From Neisseriaceae bacterium (GTDB lineage Bacteria > Pseudomonadota > Gammaproteobacteria > Burkholderiales > UBA11063), in assembly GCA_947441745.1 (NCBI GenBank), contig CANEUJ010000039.1, positions 1-12,138 on the forward strand: 12,138 nt of DNA, given 5' to 3'. Under the pieces are notes generated by a model. It was not told the DNA's origin and did no database searches. It was given only the letters and a program-made list of their open reading frames with translations. The position numbers and the translations under genes were made by a program. Shown here one piece after another: positions 1 through 7,577 of the stretch (position 1 is its first letter; every line of letters starts with the position of its first letter).

Positions 1-554
1 AAGATAAAGGCTATGAAGTAGTTACAACGCGAGAGCCTGGTGGAACTGTATTAGGTGAAAAAATTCGCAATTTATTGCTACATAATAGTGAGGAAGTTCA
101 TCGAATTACTGAGCTATTATTGATGTTTGCATCCCGTCAGCAATTAATATCTGAGTTGATTGAGCCAAATTTAGCGAAAGGCATATGTGTTATAGCGGAC
201 AGGTTTATTGATGCATCAATTGCTTACCAAGCTTATGGCCGTGGTATAGGGAGAGAGAAATTAGATAAAGTTATTTCATTATTAGAGCCAAATTATACTA
301 CTGATTTAACATTTTTGTTTGATGTGCCACTTGATTTGGCTCTTACGCGCCTTAACAAAAGTAGACAAAAAGATAGAATTGAACAAGAAACAACAGATTT
401 TTTTGCAAACGTTCAAAACGCCTATCAAATTATTGCCAAAAACGAACCAGATAGAGTAAAGGTTATAAATACAAATCAAGTGAAAGCAAAAACCCAGATG
501 CTAATTGCTTCATACTTGAATCAATTGATAAAAAACGGACTAGTTAATGCTTGA
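1..554 (+). CDS. tmk: Thymidylate kinase (dTMP kinase), 5' end cut by the window
   Basis: This enzyme phosphorylates dTMP to dTDP with ATP, the step that commits thymidylate to dTTP synthesis in the cytoplasm. The frame is open from base 3 and gives about 183 residues. The start codon and the N-terminal P-loop (roughly the first 28 residues) lie outside the window. Visible family signatures are REPGGT (bases 30-47), the DR motif followed by S and AYQ (from base 198), and a LID segment with basic residues ending in DRIEQE (about 348-389), as in the enterobacterial-type enzyme. A TTG at 75 is in frame but lies after REPGGT, so it cannot be the true start. The last 8 bases overlap holB (ATGCTTGA), which suggests translational coupling; tmk-holB is a common bacterial pair. 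Identification is firm and nothing looks defective apart from the window edge. Confidence 0.95.
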   Translation, partial: DKGYEVVTTREPGGTVLGEKIRNLLLHNSEEVHRITELLLMFASRQQLISELIEPNLAKGICVIADRFIDASIAYQAYGRGIGREKLDKVISLLEPNYTTDLTFLFDVPLDLALTRLNKSRQKDRIEQETTDFFANVQNAYQIIAKNEPDRVKVINTNQVKAKTQMLIASYLNQLIKNGLVNA

Positions 555-1497
555 TAAAATATATCCTTGGCAAACAGGTGATTATGATTATCTCCTTAAA
601 TTAAAACAAAGATTGCCTCATGCTTTATTAATAGATGGTGCGAAGGGGCTTGGCGGGATTAATATTGCTAATGCTTTTATTCAAAGTTTATTGTGCGAAA
701 ATCCTGATTTAGATGGTAGCTACTGTGAGATATGTAGTTCTTGTTGTTTATATAGTATTAATTCGCATCCAGATTATTATTGTTTGAATTTAGAAGAAGA
801 TGAGAAATCGATTACTATTTCTAGTGTTCGAAAGATGACTGAGTTTTTGGCGGTTTCAACTCATTTAGGGCATCATAAAGTAGTTTTGGTAGAAGATGCG
901 AATTTATTAAATATTAATAGTAGTAATGCACTACTCAAAATTCTTGAAGAGCCACCTAGTTATGCGTTGTTTATACTGCTTAGTGATAATGTGGGGAAGC
1001 TTTTACCAACTATTGTAAGCAGATGTCAAAAATATAAATTATCAGTTCCTGATACAAATGTAGCAAAAGCGTATTTGACAGACAAAAATATTGCAAATTC
1101 AGAATTTTGGCTTACCTATAATAATAACTGCCCATTATTTAATGTGGAAATAACTGAAGAACAGTTTGACTTGTTGATTAAGGTGCTATCAAAACCAAGT
1201 GTAGATAAAATCTATAGTTTTACTAATAGTATTGAGAATAAAAATAATGCAATAATATTTGAGTTTATTATAAAATGGCTTAGTGATTTAATTAGTTATA
1301 AATTAACAGGAATACTTAAATATTTTTTGAATTATGAAGATACTTTTATTGATTTAGCAGCAAAAGAAAATATCATTAAAACCTTTTACTTGCAGGATAA
1401 ATTAAATTTTTTACTAGAATGGGCAAGCCATTCTCTTAATCATAAGTTGCAGATGGAAAATATTTTATTTCAATATCAGCAAGTTTTTGTAAAGTAG
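547..1497 (+). CDS. holB: DNA polymerase III subunit delta'
   Basis: Delta' is the stator of the clamp-loader complex (with gamma/tau and delta) that places the beta sliding clamp on primed DNA. The 316-residue product opens with a PWQ segment like the PW of the E. coli protein. It has a degenerate P-loop (about 30-37, GAKGLGG) lacking the lysine needed for ATP binding, which is normal for proteobacterial delta'. A zinc module follows with cysteines at 50, 60, 63 and 66, then HPDYY (74-78), NALLKILEEPP (127-137) and the SRC motif (158-160) that serves as the arginine finger. The C-terminal third is AT-rich in codon use and weakly conserved, as usual for the collar domain. ATG at 547 overlaps the end of tmk, so the two genes are cotranscribed. 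Confidence 0.94.
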   Translation: MLDKIYPWQTGDYDYLLKLKQRLPHALLIDGAKGLGGINIANAFIQSLLCENPDLDGSYCEICSSCCLYSINSHPDYYCLNLEEDEKSITISSVRKMTEFLAVSTHLGHHKVVLVEDANLLNINSSNALLKILEEPPSYALFILLSDNVGKLLPTIVSRCQKYKLSVPDTNVAKAYLTDKNIANSEFWLTYNNNCPLFNVEITEEQFDLLIKVLSKPSVDKIYSFTNSIENKNNAIIFEFIIKWLSDLISYKLTGILKYFLNYEDTFIDLAAKENIIKTFYLQDKLNFLLEWASHSLNHKLQMENILFQYQQVFVK

Positions 1498-1520
1498 TTT
1501 TATACTAAAAAGGTTCTCAT

Positions 1521-1913
1521 ATGTTATTTGATTCGGTACACCATATCGCTATAATTTGTTCTGATTATCAAAAATCAAAGCATTTCTATACTGAAATACT
1601 TGGGTTTAAAGTTATTCATGAGGCTTATCGCGAAAAGCGTTCATCTTATAAGCTTGATTTGGCAGTTGGGGACAATATTCAAATTGAATTATTTTCTTTT
1701 TCAAATCCACCAAAGAGAGTATCTGGTATCTCTGGGGAAGCATGTGGGTTACGCCATTTGGCATTTGCGGTAACTGATATAGATGCTACGATTAAACATT
1801 TGCAAGCATTTAATATACCTATTGAACCAATTCGAGTTGATGAATATACAGGCAAAAAATTTACATTCTTTGCCGATCCAGATGGTTTACCGTTAGAAAT
1901 ATACTCTTCGTAG
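1521..1913 (+). CDS. gloA2: YaeR/SMU1112c-type glyoxalase-I-like metalloprotein (VOC fold)
   Basis: This is a 130-residue single-domain protein of the vicinal-oxygen-chelate superfamily, built from two beta-alpha-beta-beta-beta modules. It closely resembles E. coli YaeR from memory: VHHIAII near the start, YREKR, IELFSF, EACGLRHLAF, an IRVDEYTGKKFTFF-like stretch and a C-terminal DPDGLPLEIY. Likely metal ligands by family position are H8 (or H7), E56, H79 and E126. The metal site is visible but the substrate is not known for this subfamily, so true lactoylglutathione lyase activity should not be assumed. The gene starts 23 bases after holB with a weak AAAAGG about 8 bases before the ATG, probably in the same transcript. 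In many gammaproteobacteria pilZ or tatD follows holB, so this neighbour is a local arrangement. Length is typical. Confidence 0.88.
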   Translation: MLFDSVHHIAIICSDYQKSKHFYTEILGFKVIHEAYREKRSSYKLDLAVGDNIQIELFSFSNPPKRVSGISGEACGLRHLAFAVTDIDATIKHLQAFNIPIEPIRVDEYTGKKFTFFADPDGLPLEIYSS

Positions 1914-1970
1914 AGTTAAGAAATTATTTAGCTAAAATTATAAATCAGAATAAATTAATGAAAGAACATA

Positions 1971-3851
1971 ATGGCAATAATTACAATTGATAAGGCAAGT
2001 CTTGCTTTTGGCCACTATACACTACTTGATAAAGTTAGTTTCGGAATTGAAAAGGGTGACAAAATTGGTCTAATCGGTAGAAATGGTGCAGGTAAGTCAT
2101 CACTCTTAAAGGCATTGGCAAATACTATCAAACTTGATGATGGACAAATTTATTATACTGAAGGTACCAAAGTAGTTTATGTACCTCAAGAACCTATATT
2201 AGATCCAAAACATACTATTTTTAATGAAGTATTTTCAGGTCTTGGAGAAGTTCGCCAATTATTAAGTGATTATTATGAGATCCTTGATAAAATGGCAACT
2301 GATTATACTGATGATTTATTGGATTCGTTAAATGATCTACAAGAAAAACTAGAGCATGCGAATGCTTTTGCATCCAAAAACCTCATTGATAAAGTATTAA
2401 CAGACTTGGGACTAGATGGGCATCAAAGTGTTGGAGAGTTATCTGGTGGGGTCAAGAAAAAAGTTGCAATAGCAAGAGCTTTGGTCGCTGAGCCTGATGT
2501 TTTATTACTTGATGAACCAACCAATCATTTGGATATAACAGCGACTTTGTGGCTAGAAAAAGTAGTCAATGATTTTAATGGTACCATAGTATTAATTACC
2601 CATGATAGAACATTTCTTGATAAGACAGTTAACAAAATAGTTGAACTAGATCGTGGACGGCTAAATGTATATCCTGGAAGCTTTGCTAAATATCAAGAAT
2701 ATAAAGCATTGCAATTAGCGGATGAAGCTAAAATAAATCATGAATTTGATAAATTTCTAGCTCAAGAAGAGGTTTGGATTAGAAAAGGTATTGAAGCACG
2801 TCGCACCAGAAACGAAGGGCGTGTTAGACGACTTGAGCAATTAAGAGTTGATAGAGCTGCTCGTCGTGATAGGGTTGGTAAGGTAAACTTTCAGGTGGAT
2901 CGTGGTTCATTGTCAGGTAAGATAGTAGCTGAACTTGAGAACGTAAATATTAGTTTTGACAATAGAGATATTGTGAAAAACTTCACAACAACAGTGATGC
3001 GTGGGGATAAAATAGGTCTAATTGGCCCTAATGGTATTGGTAAATCAACACTGCTTAAGATAATACTTGGAGAACAAGATCCAGATAATGGTACTACTAA
3101 ATTAGGTACTAAAGTTGAAATTGCTTATTTTGATCAATTTCGTGAGCAATTAGATGAAGAGGCAACTATTGCTGAAGTAGTTAGTCAAGGTCAGGATTTT
3201 ATTGAAGTAAATGGTCGAAAAATTCATGTGGCTACTTATTTGGAAGATTTCTTATTTGCTCCAGCTCGCTTTAGGTCTCAGGTTAAATCATTATCAGGTG
3301 GCGAACGTAATCGCCTTCTTTTAGCTCGCTTATTTTCGCGACCAGCCAATGTATTAGTATTAGATGAACCAACCAATGATCTTGATATTGAAACCCTAGA
3401 ACTGCTTGAGGATCTATTGATTAATTATACTGGTACTGTTTTTCTAGTAAGTCATGATAGGACTTTTCTTGATAACGTTGTTACTCAGTCCTATGTGTTT
3501 TTGGGTGATGGTAAGATTCTGGAATTAGCTGGTGGATATTCAGATTGGCTTGACTATAAAGCACGAATAGTACCACCACCAACCACAACTGTAGCAAATA
3601 CTAAACAACCTCAAATAATTAAAAAAACTCGTGCAAAATTATCATTTAAAGAAAAAACTGAGTTAGAGGGTTTACCAAAGATATTGGAGCTTCTTGAAGA
3701 GGAACAAGTTATGCTGCAACAAACATTAGCAGATGTTAATCTATATAAAACAAACCCAGAAAAAGCTATACAATATCAAACACGTTTAGCACAAATAGAT
3801 GAAGAATTGTTAGTTCAATTAGCACGTTGGGAAGAATTAGAGGGTAATTAA
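1971..3851 (+). CDS. uup: ABC-F ATPase Uup
   Basis: Uup is a cytoplasmic ABC-F protein without membrane domains. In E. coli it affects transposon precise excision and branched-DNA stability, and like other ABC-F proteins it is linked to ribosome function. The 626 residues contain two complete ATPase cassettes. Walker A is at 36-44 (GRNGAGKSS) and 352-360 (GPNGIGKST), signatures at 157-161 and 441-445 (LSGGE), and Walker B with DEPTN at 178-185 and 462-469. The catalytic-region HDR motifs are at 211-213 and 495-497. The linker with ARRTRNEGRVR (276-286) and the charged C-terminal coiled-coil region (about 555-624, ending RWEELE) separate Uup from EttA and other ABC-F members. All catalytic motifs are intact. 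It follows the YaeR homologue after 57 bases, with only a weak GAAAGA ribosome site, and leads directly into the channel gene. Confidence 0.94.
   Translation: MAIITIDKASLAFGHYTLLDKVSFGIEKGDKIGLIGRNGAGKSSLLKALANTIKLDDGQIYYTEGTKVVYVPQEPILDPKHTIFNEVFSGLGEVRQLLSDYYEILDKMATDYTDDLLDSLNDLQEKLEHANAFASKNLIDKVLTDLGLDGHQSVGELSGGVKKKVAIARALVAEPDVLLLDEPTNHLDITATLWLEKVVNDFNGTIVLITHDRTFLDKTVNKIVELDRGRLNVYPGSFAKYQEYKALQLADEAKINHEFDKFLAQEEVWIRKGIEARRTRNEGRVRRLEQLRVDRAARRDRVGKVNFQVDRGSLSGKIVAELENVNISFDNRDIVKNFTTTVMRGDKIGLIGPNGIGKSTLLKIILGEQDPDNGTTKLGTKVEIAYFDQFREQLDEEATIAEVVSQGQDFIEVNGRKIHVATYLEDFLFAPARFRSQVKSLSGGERNRLLLARLFSRPANVLVLDEPTNDLDIETLELLEDLLINYTGTVFLVSHDRTFLDNVVTQSYVFLGDGKILELAGGYSDWLDYKARIVPPPTTTVANTKQPQIIKKTRAKLSFKEKTELEGLPKILELLEEEQVMLQQTLADVNLYKTNPEKAIQYQTRLAQIDEELLVQLARWEELEGN
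3839..3844 (+). promoter_or_regulatory. Ribosome binding site of the channel gene, inside the end of uup
   Basis: AGAGGG lies 8 bases before the ATG at 3853 and within the last codons of uup. It is the best Shine-Dalgarno match of the left block and supports this start despite the one-base gap between the genes. The position suggests translation of the channel is tied to uup. Confidence 0.6.
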
Positions 3852-3852
3852 A

Positions 3853-5046
3853 ATGCAAACGATACATCAATATATATGTACACAAATACAAACTCTTTTG
3901 GGGGTTACAGAAGCCCATGGGGGAGTTGCTATTGCATATCTTGTATTAATAGGAATTGTATTTGCGATTGCATTTGGGGTTTATATTGTAACTAGTTTAT
4001 TAGTGGTGCATCTTATTCAAAGGGCGTTTAAGCATACTAAATCAATTTATCTGCATATAATTGCTAAAAATAAAACTATGGATGCATTATCTCATTTTAT
4101 AAGTGCTAGTGTGTTTTATGCTGGGATTCAGTTTATAAAAGAGCAAAGTGACGCTGATTTTGCATATTTACAACAAATTGCTCATGCTATATCCGTTTTG
4201 TATGTTTCTCTTAGCTTAATATTTATTATTAATTATATGATTTTGTCGCTTAATCAATATTATGTTAAGAAGTTTCATTTTTCTAATCAATACCCAATCT
4301 ATAGTTATCTTAAAGTTGCAATTGTAATTTTATGGTTGATTTGGGTGATGTTGATAGCTGCATATTTTGCTAATACTTCGCCTCTTACTCTTCTAACAGG
4401 TCTTGGTGCGGTATCTGCTATATTTCTATTATTATTTCGCGATTCATTACTTGGGATTGTAGCAAGTATTCAAGTTACAGCATCTAATATAGTAAGAATA
4501 GGTGATAGAATAATTCTTGATAAATATAGTGTTGATGGAGATGTTATTGATATTGCAATCACTACAGTTAAGGTGCTAAATTCGGATAATACTATTGCAA
4601 CTATTCCAACATATTCCTTGATCTCTGAAGTAGTGAGAAACTGGCGTGGTGTAATTGAGAATGGTGGACGTAGAATTAAACGTTCCTTACACTTAGATAT
4701 AGATAGTATTGGTGTTTGTAATCCAGAGTTACTTAAAAAACTAAGTGAAGTGCAAGTCCTTCGTAACTACATAGAAACCCATCTCGGTGAGGAAATTATT
4801 AATTTAGCACTATATCGTACCTATCTACTTGACTACTTAACAAAGCATCCAGGTATTAATAATAAACTAGTTACAGTAGTACGCCATTTAGAGTCAAGCG
4901 TAACTGGACTTCCTGTTGAAATTTATGCATTTAGTAATGATACTTCATTTGTAGGCTATGAAGCAATTCAAGCCGATGTTTTTGAGCATTGTTTTGTAGC
5001 ACTTGGAAAGTTTAACCTAAAAATTCTTCAGTATCCAAGAGCATAA
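3853..5046 (+). CDS. ybdG: YbdG-type mechanosensitive ion channel (MscS superfamily)
   Basis: This is an inner-membrane channel of the MscS superfamily that releases solutes during hypo-osmotic shock; E. coli YbdG contributes to the small MscM activity. The 397-residue product has hydrophobic segments at about 27-55, 112-132, 153-172 and the pore-lining 177-198. The pore helix runs into a conserved FRDSLLGIVASIQ-like stretch and the beta-domain with RIGDRI (215-220). DGDVIDI, TTVKV, IATIPT, NGGRRIKRS and, near the C terminus, LPVEIYAF match the YbdG lineage from memory rather than short MscS. The C terminus is about 15 residues shorter than that of the E. coli protein. The start lies one base after the uup stop. 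The downstream side faces the convergent tolB across a palindrome-rich spacer. Confidence 0.9.
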   Translation: MQTIHQYICTQIQTLLGVTEAHGGVAIAYLVLIGIVFAIAFGVYIVTSLLVVHLIQRAFKHTKSIYLHIIAKNKTMDALSHFISASVFYAGIQFIKEQSDADFAYLQQIAHAISVLYVSLSLIFIINYMILSLNQYYVKKFHFSNQYPIYSYLKVAIVILWLIWVMLIAAYFANTSPLTLLTGLGAVSAIFLLLFRDSLLGIVASIQVTASNIVRIGDRIILDKYSVDGDVIDIAITTVKVLNSDNTIATIPTYSLISEVVRNWRGVIENGGRRIKRSLHLDIDSIGVCNPELLKKLSEVQVLRNYIETHLGEEIINLALYRTYLLDYLTKHPGINNKLVTVVRHLESSVTGLPVEIYAFSNDTSFVGYEAIQADVFEHCFVALGKFNLKILQYPRA

Positions 5047-5059
5047 GATATTAGAGCAT

Positions 5060-5160
5060 GAATCCCAGCATGTGCTGGGATGACATAAGAGGTGATGGCA
5101 TTTTCATTGTCATTCCAAACAACAACACGATGCTGTTTCAATAAGAGTTTGGAATCCCAG
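5060..5160. repeat. Palindromic repeat element in the convergent spacer
   Basis: The gene-free spacer between the channel gene and tolB is dominated by nested inverted repeats. ATCCCAGCA (5062-5070) and TGCTGGGAT (5073-5081) form a perfect 9-bp stem around TG. ATTCCAAAC (5112-5120) and GTTTGGAAT (5147-5155) form a second perfect 9-bp stem, with an internal 6-of-7 stem (5121-5127 with 5131-5137). GGGATGACA (5077-5085) can alternatively pair with TGTCATTCC (5108-5116) with one wobble or mismatch. GAATCCCAG occurs at both ends (5060-5068 and 5152-5160) as a direct repeat. This resembles short dispersed palindromes (REP or MITE-like) placed between convergent genes. No coding frame is evident. 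Copies elsewhere in the genome cannot be seen from here. Confidence 0.75.
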
Positions 5161-5191
5161 TTCTAATACGCACAATAGAGCAAGGGCGTTA

Positions 5192-6430
5192 TTAATAACT
5201 ATTTGACCAACTAGAATCAATAATATCACCACTAATTTTATTGAGTTTGGTTTGTGTTGTTCCATTTATATTGACTATATACATACTACTATTACTTGAG
5301 AATAATATCAGTTTATCATTGGGTGCGAAGCTAGGCCCGATATCAAGACTTGAATTCATACTCACTGGGTACGCTGCTTTGGTAGCTAAATTCATTACGT
5401 AGGTTTTTAGCGTTCCATAGTTACGGTTAATAAATATCATTTTGCTTAGATCATGTGACAAATGAGGTGTAGTATTATAGTTTCCTAAATTTAAGGTCAT
5501 TCTAACAGGTGTAGAACCTTTTAAATCAGTCATAAAAATTTGTGGGCCACCATCATGGTTTGAAGTAAACACTATACTACCATTTTTGCCAATTGAGGCT
5601 TCGGTATCAATGGAGCCAAAGTTAATTAAGCTAGATGTTGGAGCTTTAGGTTTGAAAGGTTTATTGTTTACTAGATATACATGTGATCCATAGTCCTTAG
5701 TGAGTGTAACAGCTAATTGTGAGGAATCAAATGTAAAAGCAGGAGATGAATTAGAGCCACTATAGTTTGATACTATATAGCGGTTAGTTTTATATAAATC
5801 TTGTACATATACTACAGGTTTACCAAGCTCTAAGGTAGCGTACGAAATTTGTTGTCCTGCATTATCCCAGGCAAGAGAAATAATTGGTGATTTCGCAATT
5901 AATAATGTTTTTTGATTATAGCCATCATAATCAGAAATAACTATTGAGTAGTTATTACCTGAATGTAAAATATATGCAATTTTAGAAGTAAATATACCAG
6001 GTACGTTAGTTAGCTGCTTGTAAATAGCATTGCTACTAGTGTGTGCAACTTTTCGGATGTTGCCATCTGGGTTGAAGCTATATGTTTGATTTGCTAGGGT
6101 TTTATTTTCAGATTTTACACCTACGTTATTAGTGAGTTTAAAAGATAATTGATTTTTATTAGTAATAGATCCAGTTAAAATATATTGTACAGAACTTTCT
6201 ACATTATCTAAACTACTATATTTTTTTACATTAAATTCACCAGTTATAGTTAAATCACTAGCAATAATATCAGTGATATTATTATCGCTAACTGAATCAC
6301 TTTCAAAGTTAACTATTGCAACTGATGGTAAACCTATACCGCTACCACCAACAATTTCGATATTTTGATCGGCATTAATGTGAAAGGATATTATAAATAA
6401 TCCGATAAATCCAAGTATTCTAATTTTCAT
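5192..6430 (-). CDS. tolB: Tol-Pal system beta-propeller protein TolB
   Basis: TolB is the periplasmic member of the Tol-Pal system, which uses the proton gradient to constrict the outer membrane during division and to free Pal for peptidoglycan binding. The 412-residue product has a signal peptide (1-20, cleavage likely after A20, HINA-DQ). A short N-terminal strand that in the family contacts TolA comes next, then an alpha/beta domain (about 25-140, with LPSVAIVNF and IIASDLTITGEF) and a six-bladed propeller to the C terminus. Blade motifs of the TolB type are visible (SKIAYI, SPAFTFDS, SIVFTSNHDGGPQIF, TPHLSHD, GPSFAPND). The protein is slightly shorter than E. coli TolB (430). The gene follows tolA after 14 bases with AAAGAG before the ATG. 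No pal follows; the operon ends at the repeat spacer. Confidence 0.93.
   Translation of the reverse strand: MKIRILGFIGLFIISFHINADQNIEIVGGSGIGLPSVAIVNFESDSVSDNNITDIIASDLTITGEFNVKKYSSLDNVESSVQYILTGSITNKNQLSFKLTNNVGVKSENKTLANQTYSFNPDGNIRKVAHTSSNAIYKQLTNVPGIFTSKIAYILHSGNNYSIVISDYDGYNQKTLLIAKSPIISLAWDNAGQQISYATLELGKPVVYVQDLYKTNRYIVSNYSGSNSSPAFTFDSSQLAVTLTKDYGSHVYLVNNKPFKPKAPTSSLINFGSIDTEASIGKNGSIVFTSNHDGGPQIFMTDLKGSTPVRMTLNLGNYNTTPHLSHDLSKMIFINRNYGTLKTYVMNLATKAAYPVSMNSSLDIGPSFAPNDKLILFSSNSSMYIVNINGTTQTKLNKISGDIIDSSWSNSY
6263..6283. repeat. Perfect 9-bp inverted repeat inside tolB
   Basis: AATAATATC (6263-6271) and GATATTATT (6275-6283) are exact reverse complements separated by AGT. They lie about 150 bases into the tolB coding sequence, over the codons for NNITDII. 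The stem is AT-rich and could arise by chance in this base composition. It is listed because arm match is perfect and the loop is short. Confidence 0.45.
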
Positions 6431-6444
6431 GTGTACTCTTTCTA

Positions 6445-7149
6445 TTATTGAGGTTTAAAAGTTAATTTTAGTTTACGAAAATCGTTAAAGTTAGCACCAT
6501 CTGGTAATGGTGGAAAAGTTTCTGCACGGTTAATTGCTTGAGTTACTGCATCATCATATGCACTATTACCGCTAGAACTAACCATTCGCACCTGATATAC
6601 TTGCATATTAGGTAGTAATGTTACTTCTATAACTACCTTAGTGTTAGGGTCAAGGTTATCAGGCATAGCAACAAATGGTCTAACCCGTGCAATTACCAGA
6701 TCAGCATAATTAGCAGTCATATTATTGGTATCAGATGTACCTAAATTTGCCCCCCCAGTTGCCAGACCTTTGCTATTACCTTTTGATGGTGCAATATCAT
6801 TTAATAAATCAGTAACATCTGCATTTGTTGCTGGCTTCTTATTTGGCTTTGGTGTCGGTAAAACCTTAGGCGGTGTTTGAACTTTTGGTGTTAATGTAGG
6901 AACTATTTGTGTATCTGGTTGTTTTAGTTTTATATCTGCAGTATTATTGTTTGATATAGCATTAATTGTTGGTTTTGCGGGGACTACACGTTGTTGTACA
7001 TCTGCGTGCATTGATACTAACTCAACCTCCATGCCATCGGAACGCGATGGTACTAATATATTAGCGTTTTTTAAGTTCAGCATAGTAGCTATTAATAGTA
7101 CGTGGAATAATAACGAAATTACGAAACCATGATTATTTTTTTTATCCAT
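6445..7149 (-). CDS. tolA: TolA-type energy-transducing protein with a short linker
   Basis: TolA bridges the inner-membrane TolQ-TolR motor to TolB and Pal. The 234-residue product has a short cytoplasmic tail, one membrane helix (about 9-25) carrying the Ser-x3-His pair (S12, H16) typical of TonB/TolA anchors, a linker (about 40-145) and a C-terminal TonB/TolA domain (about 147-233). That domain includes the YADLVIARVRPFV-type start, SSGNSAYDDAV (192-202), AINRAETFPPLP and a final LKLTFKP. E. coli TolA has 421 residues with a long Ala/Lys-rich helix; here the linker is short and Pro/Asn-rich (PTLTP, TPPKVLPTPKP), more like TonB. Its place between tolR and tolB argues for TolA. The gene contains an A8 tract at codons 3-5 and a G7 tract at codons 132-134. 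It starts 17 bases after tolR. Confidence 0.87.
   Translation of the reverse strand: MDKKNNHGFVISLLFHVLLIATMLNLKNANILVPSRSDGMEVELVSMHADVQQRVVPAKPTINAISNNNTADIKLKQPDTQIVPTLTPKVQTPPKVLPTPKPNKKPATNADVTDLLNDIAPSKGNSKGLATGGANLGTSDTNNMTANYADLVIARVRPFVAMPDNLDPNTKVVIEVTLLPNMQVYQVRMVSSSGNSAYDDAVTQAINRAETFPPLPDGANFNDFRKLKLTFKPQ
6750..6756 (-). repeat. G7 homopolymer tract in tolA
   Basis: The + strand reads seven C residues, so the coding strand has ACT-GGG-GGG-GCA (Thr-Gly-Gly-Ala, about residues 131-134). It is the longest G/C run I noticed in this AT-rich window. A one-base change would shift the frame before the C-terminal domain. Confidence 0.8.
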
Positions 7150-7166
7150 TACGTCTTTATAACCTA

Positions 7167-7577
7167 TTAGCTGTTACGCTCTTTCACTACAAGTGCTACT
7201 TTTTTTACACCTGAAGCATATAGTTTATCAACTACAACAATGACTTTATTATATTGCACTTCTTTATCAGCTGAAATTACAACAGGGGTATCACCAGTAG
7301 CTAAATTATGAACTTGACTTATTAAACTATCGATATTTGCAACTGGAATTGTGGTATTATCTTTTGTTATGGAAAAGCTTCCACCTTTACTGATATTAAT
7401 TTCTACGGGTTGCTGTGTTACTTGAGCTGCTTTACCAACGCTAGGTAGATTAATTACTCCAGGTACAAACATTGGAGCTGTTACCATGAAAATAATTAGT
7501 AATACTAGCATCACATCAATATATGGCACCACATTCATTTGATTAATTAAGCCATTGGTTTTAGCCCTGCGTCTCAT
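7167..7577 (-). CDS. tolR: TolR/ExbD-type proton-channel subunit
   Basis: TolR works with TolQ in the inner membrane to convert proton flow into motion of TolA. The 136-residue product begins with a positively charged cytoplasmic tail (MRRRAK), then one membrane helix (about 17-35) containing the family motif VVPYIDVMLVLLIIFMVTAP with the proton-binding aspartate D21. A periplasmic domain (about 40-134) follows, with PVVISADKEVQYNKVIVVVDKLYASGVKKVALV, typical of the ExbD/TolR fold. Length is close to E. coli TolR (142). On sequence alone ExbD is possible; the adjoining tolA and tolB favour TolR. TolQ is not encoded next to it. Instead the ATG directly follows the stop codon of a methyltransferase gene (TAA-ATG), whose last codons supply the ribosome site. 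Confidence 0.9.
   Translation of the reverse strand: MRRRAKTNGLINQMNVVPYIDVMLVLLIIFMVTAPMFVPGVINLPSVGKAAQVTQQPVEINISKGGSFSITKDNTTIPVANIDSLISQVHNLATGDTPVVISADKEVQYNKVIVVVDKLYASGVKKVALVVKERNS

Noticed and set aside
75..77. TTG at 75 as the tmk start
   Set aside because: The frame is open to the window edge and REPGGT, essential for the family, lies before it, so the gene simply continues outside.
637..657. Loss of the Walker A lysine in holB as a defect
   Set aside because: Proteobacterial delta' subunits normally have a degenerate P-loop and do not bind ATP, so this is expected.
1914..1970. Promoter in front of uup
   Set aside because: TATAAA-like strings are present but no convincing -35 partner is seen, and such strings are frequent at this base composition.
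5060..5160. CRISPR array or rho-independent terminator
   Set aside because: There are only inverted repeats with no regular spacers, and no T-run follows either stem, so neither label is supported.
6947..7132. 61-residue open frame on the + strand
   Set aside because: It lies entirely antisense to tolA, has no ribosome site or recognisable motif, and is a shadow of the coding strand.
7167..7577. ExbD of a siderophore uptake system
   Set aside because: No exbB or TonB-dependent receptor is nearby, and tolA and tolB follow directly, so TolR is the better reading.
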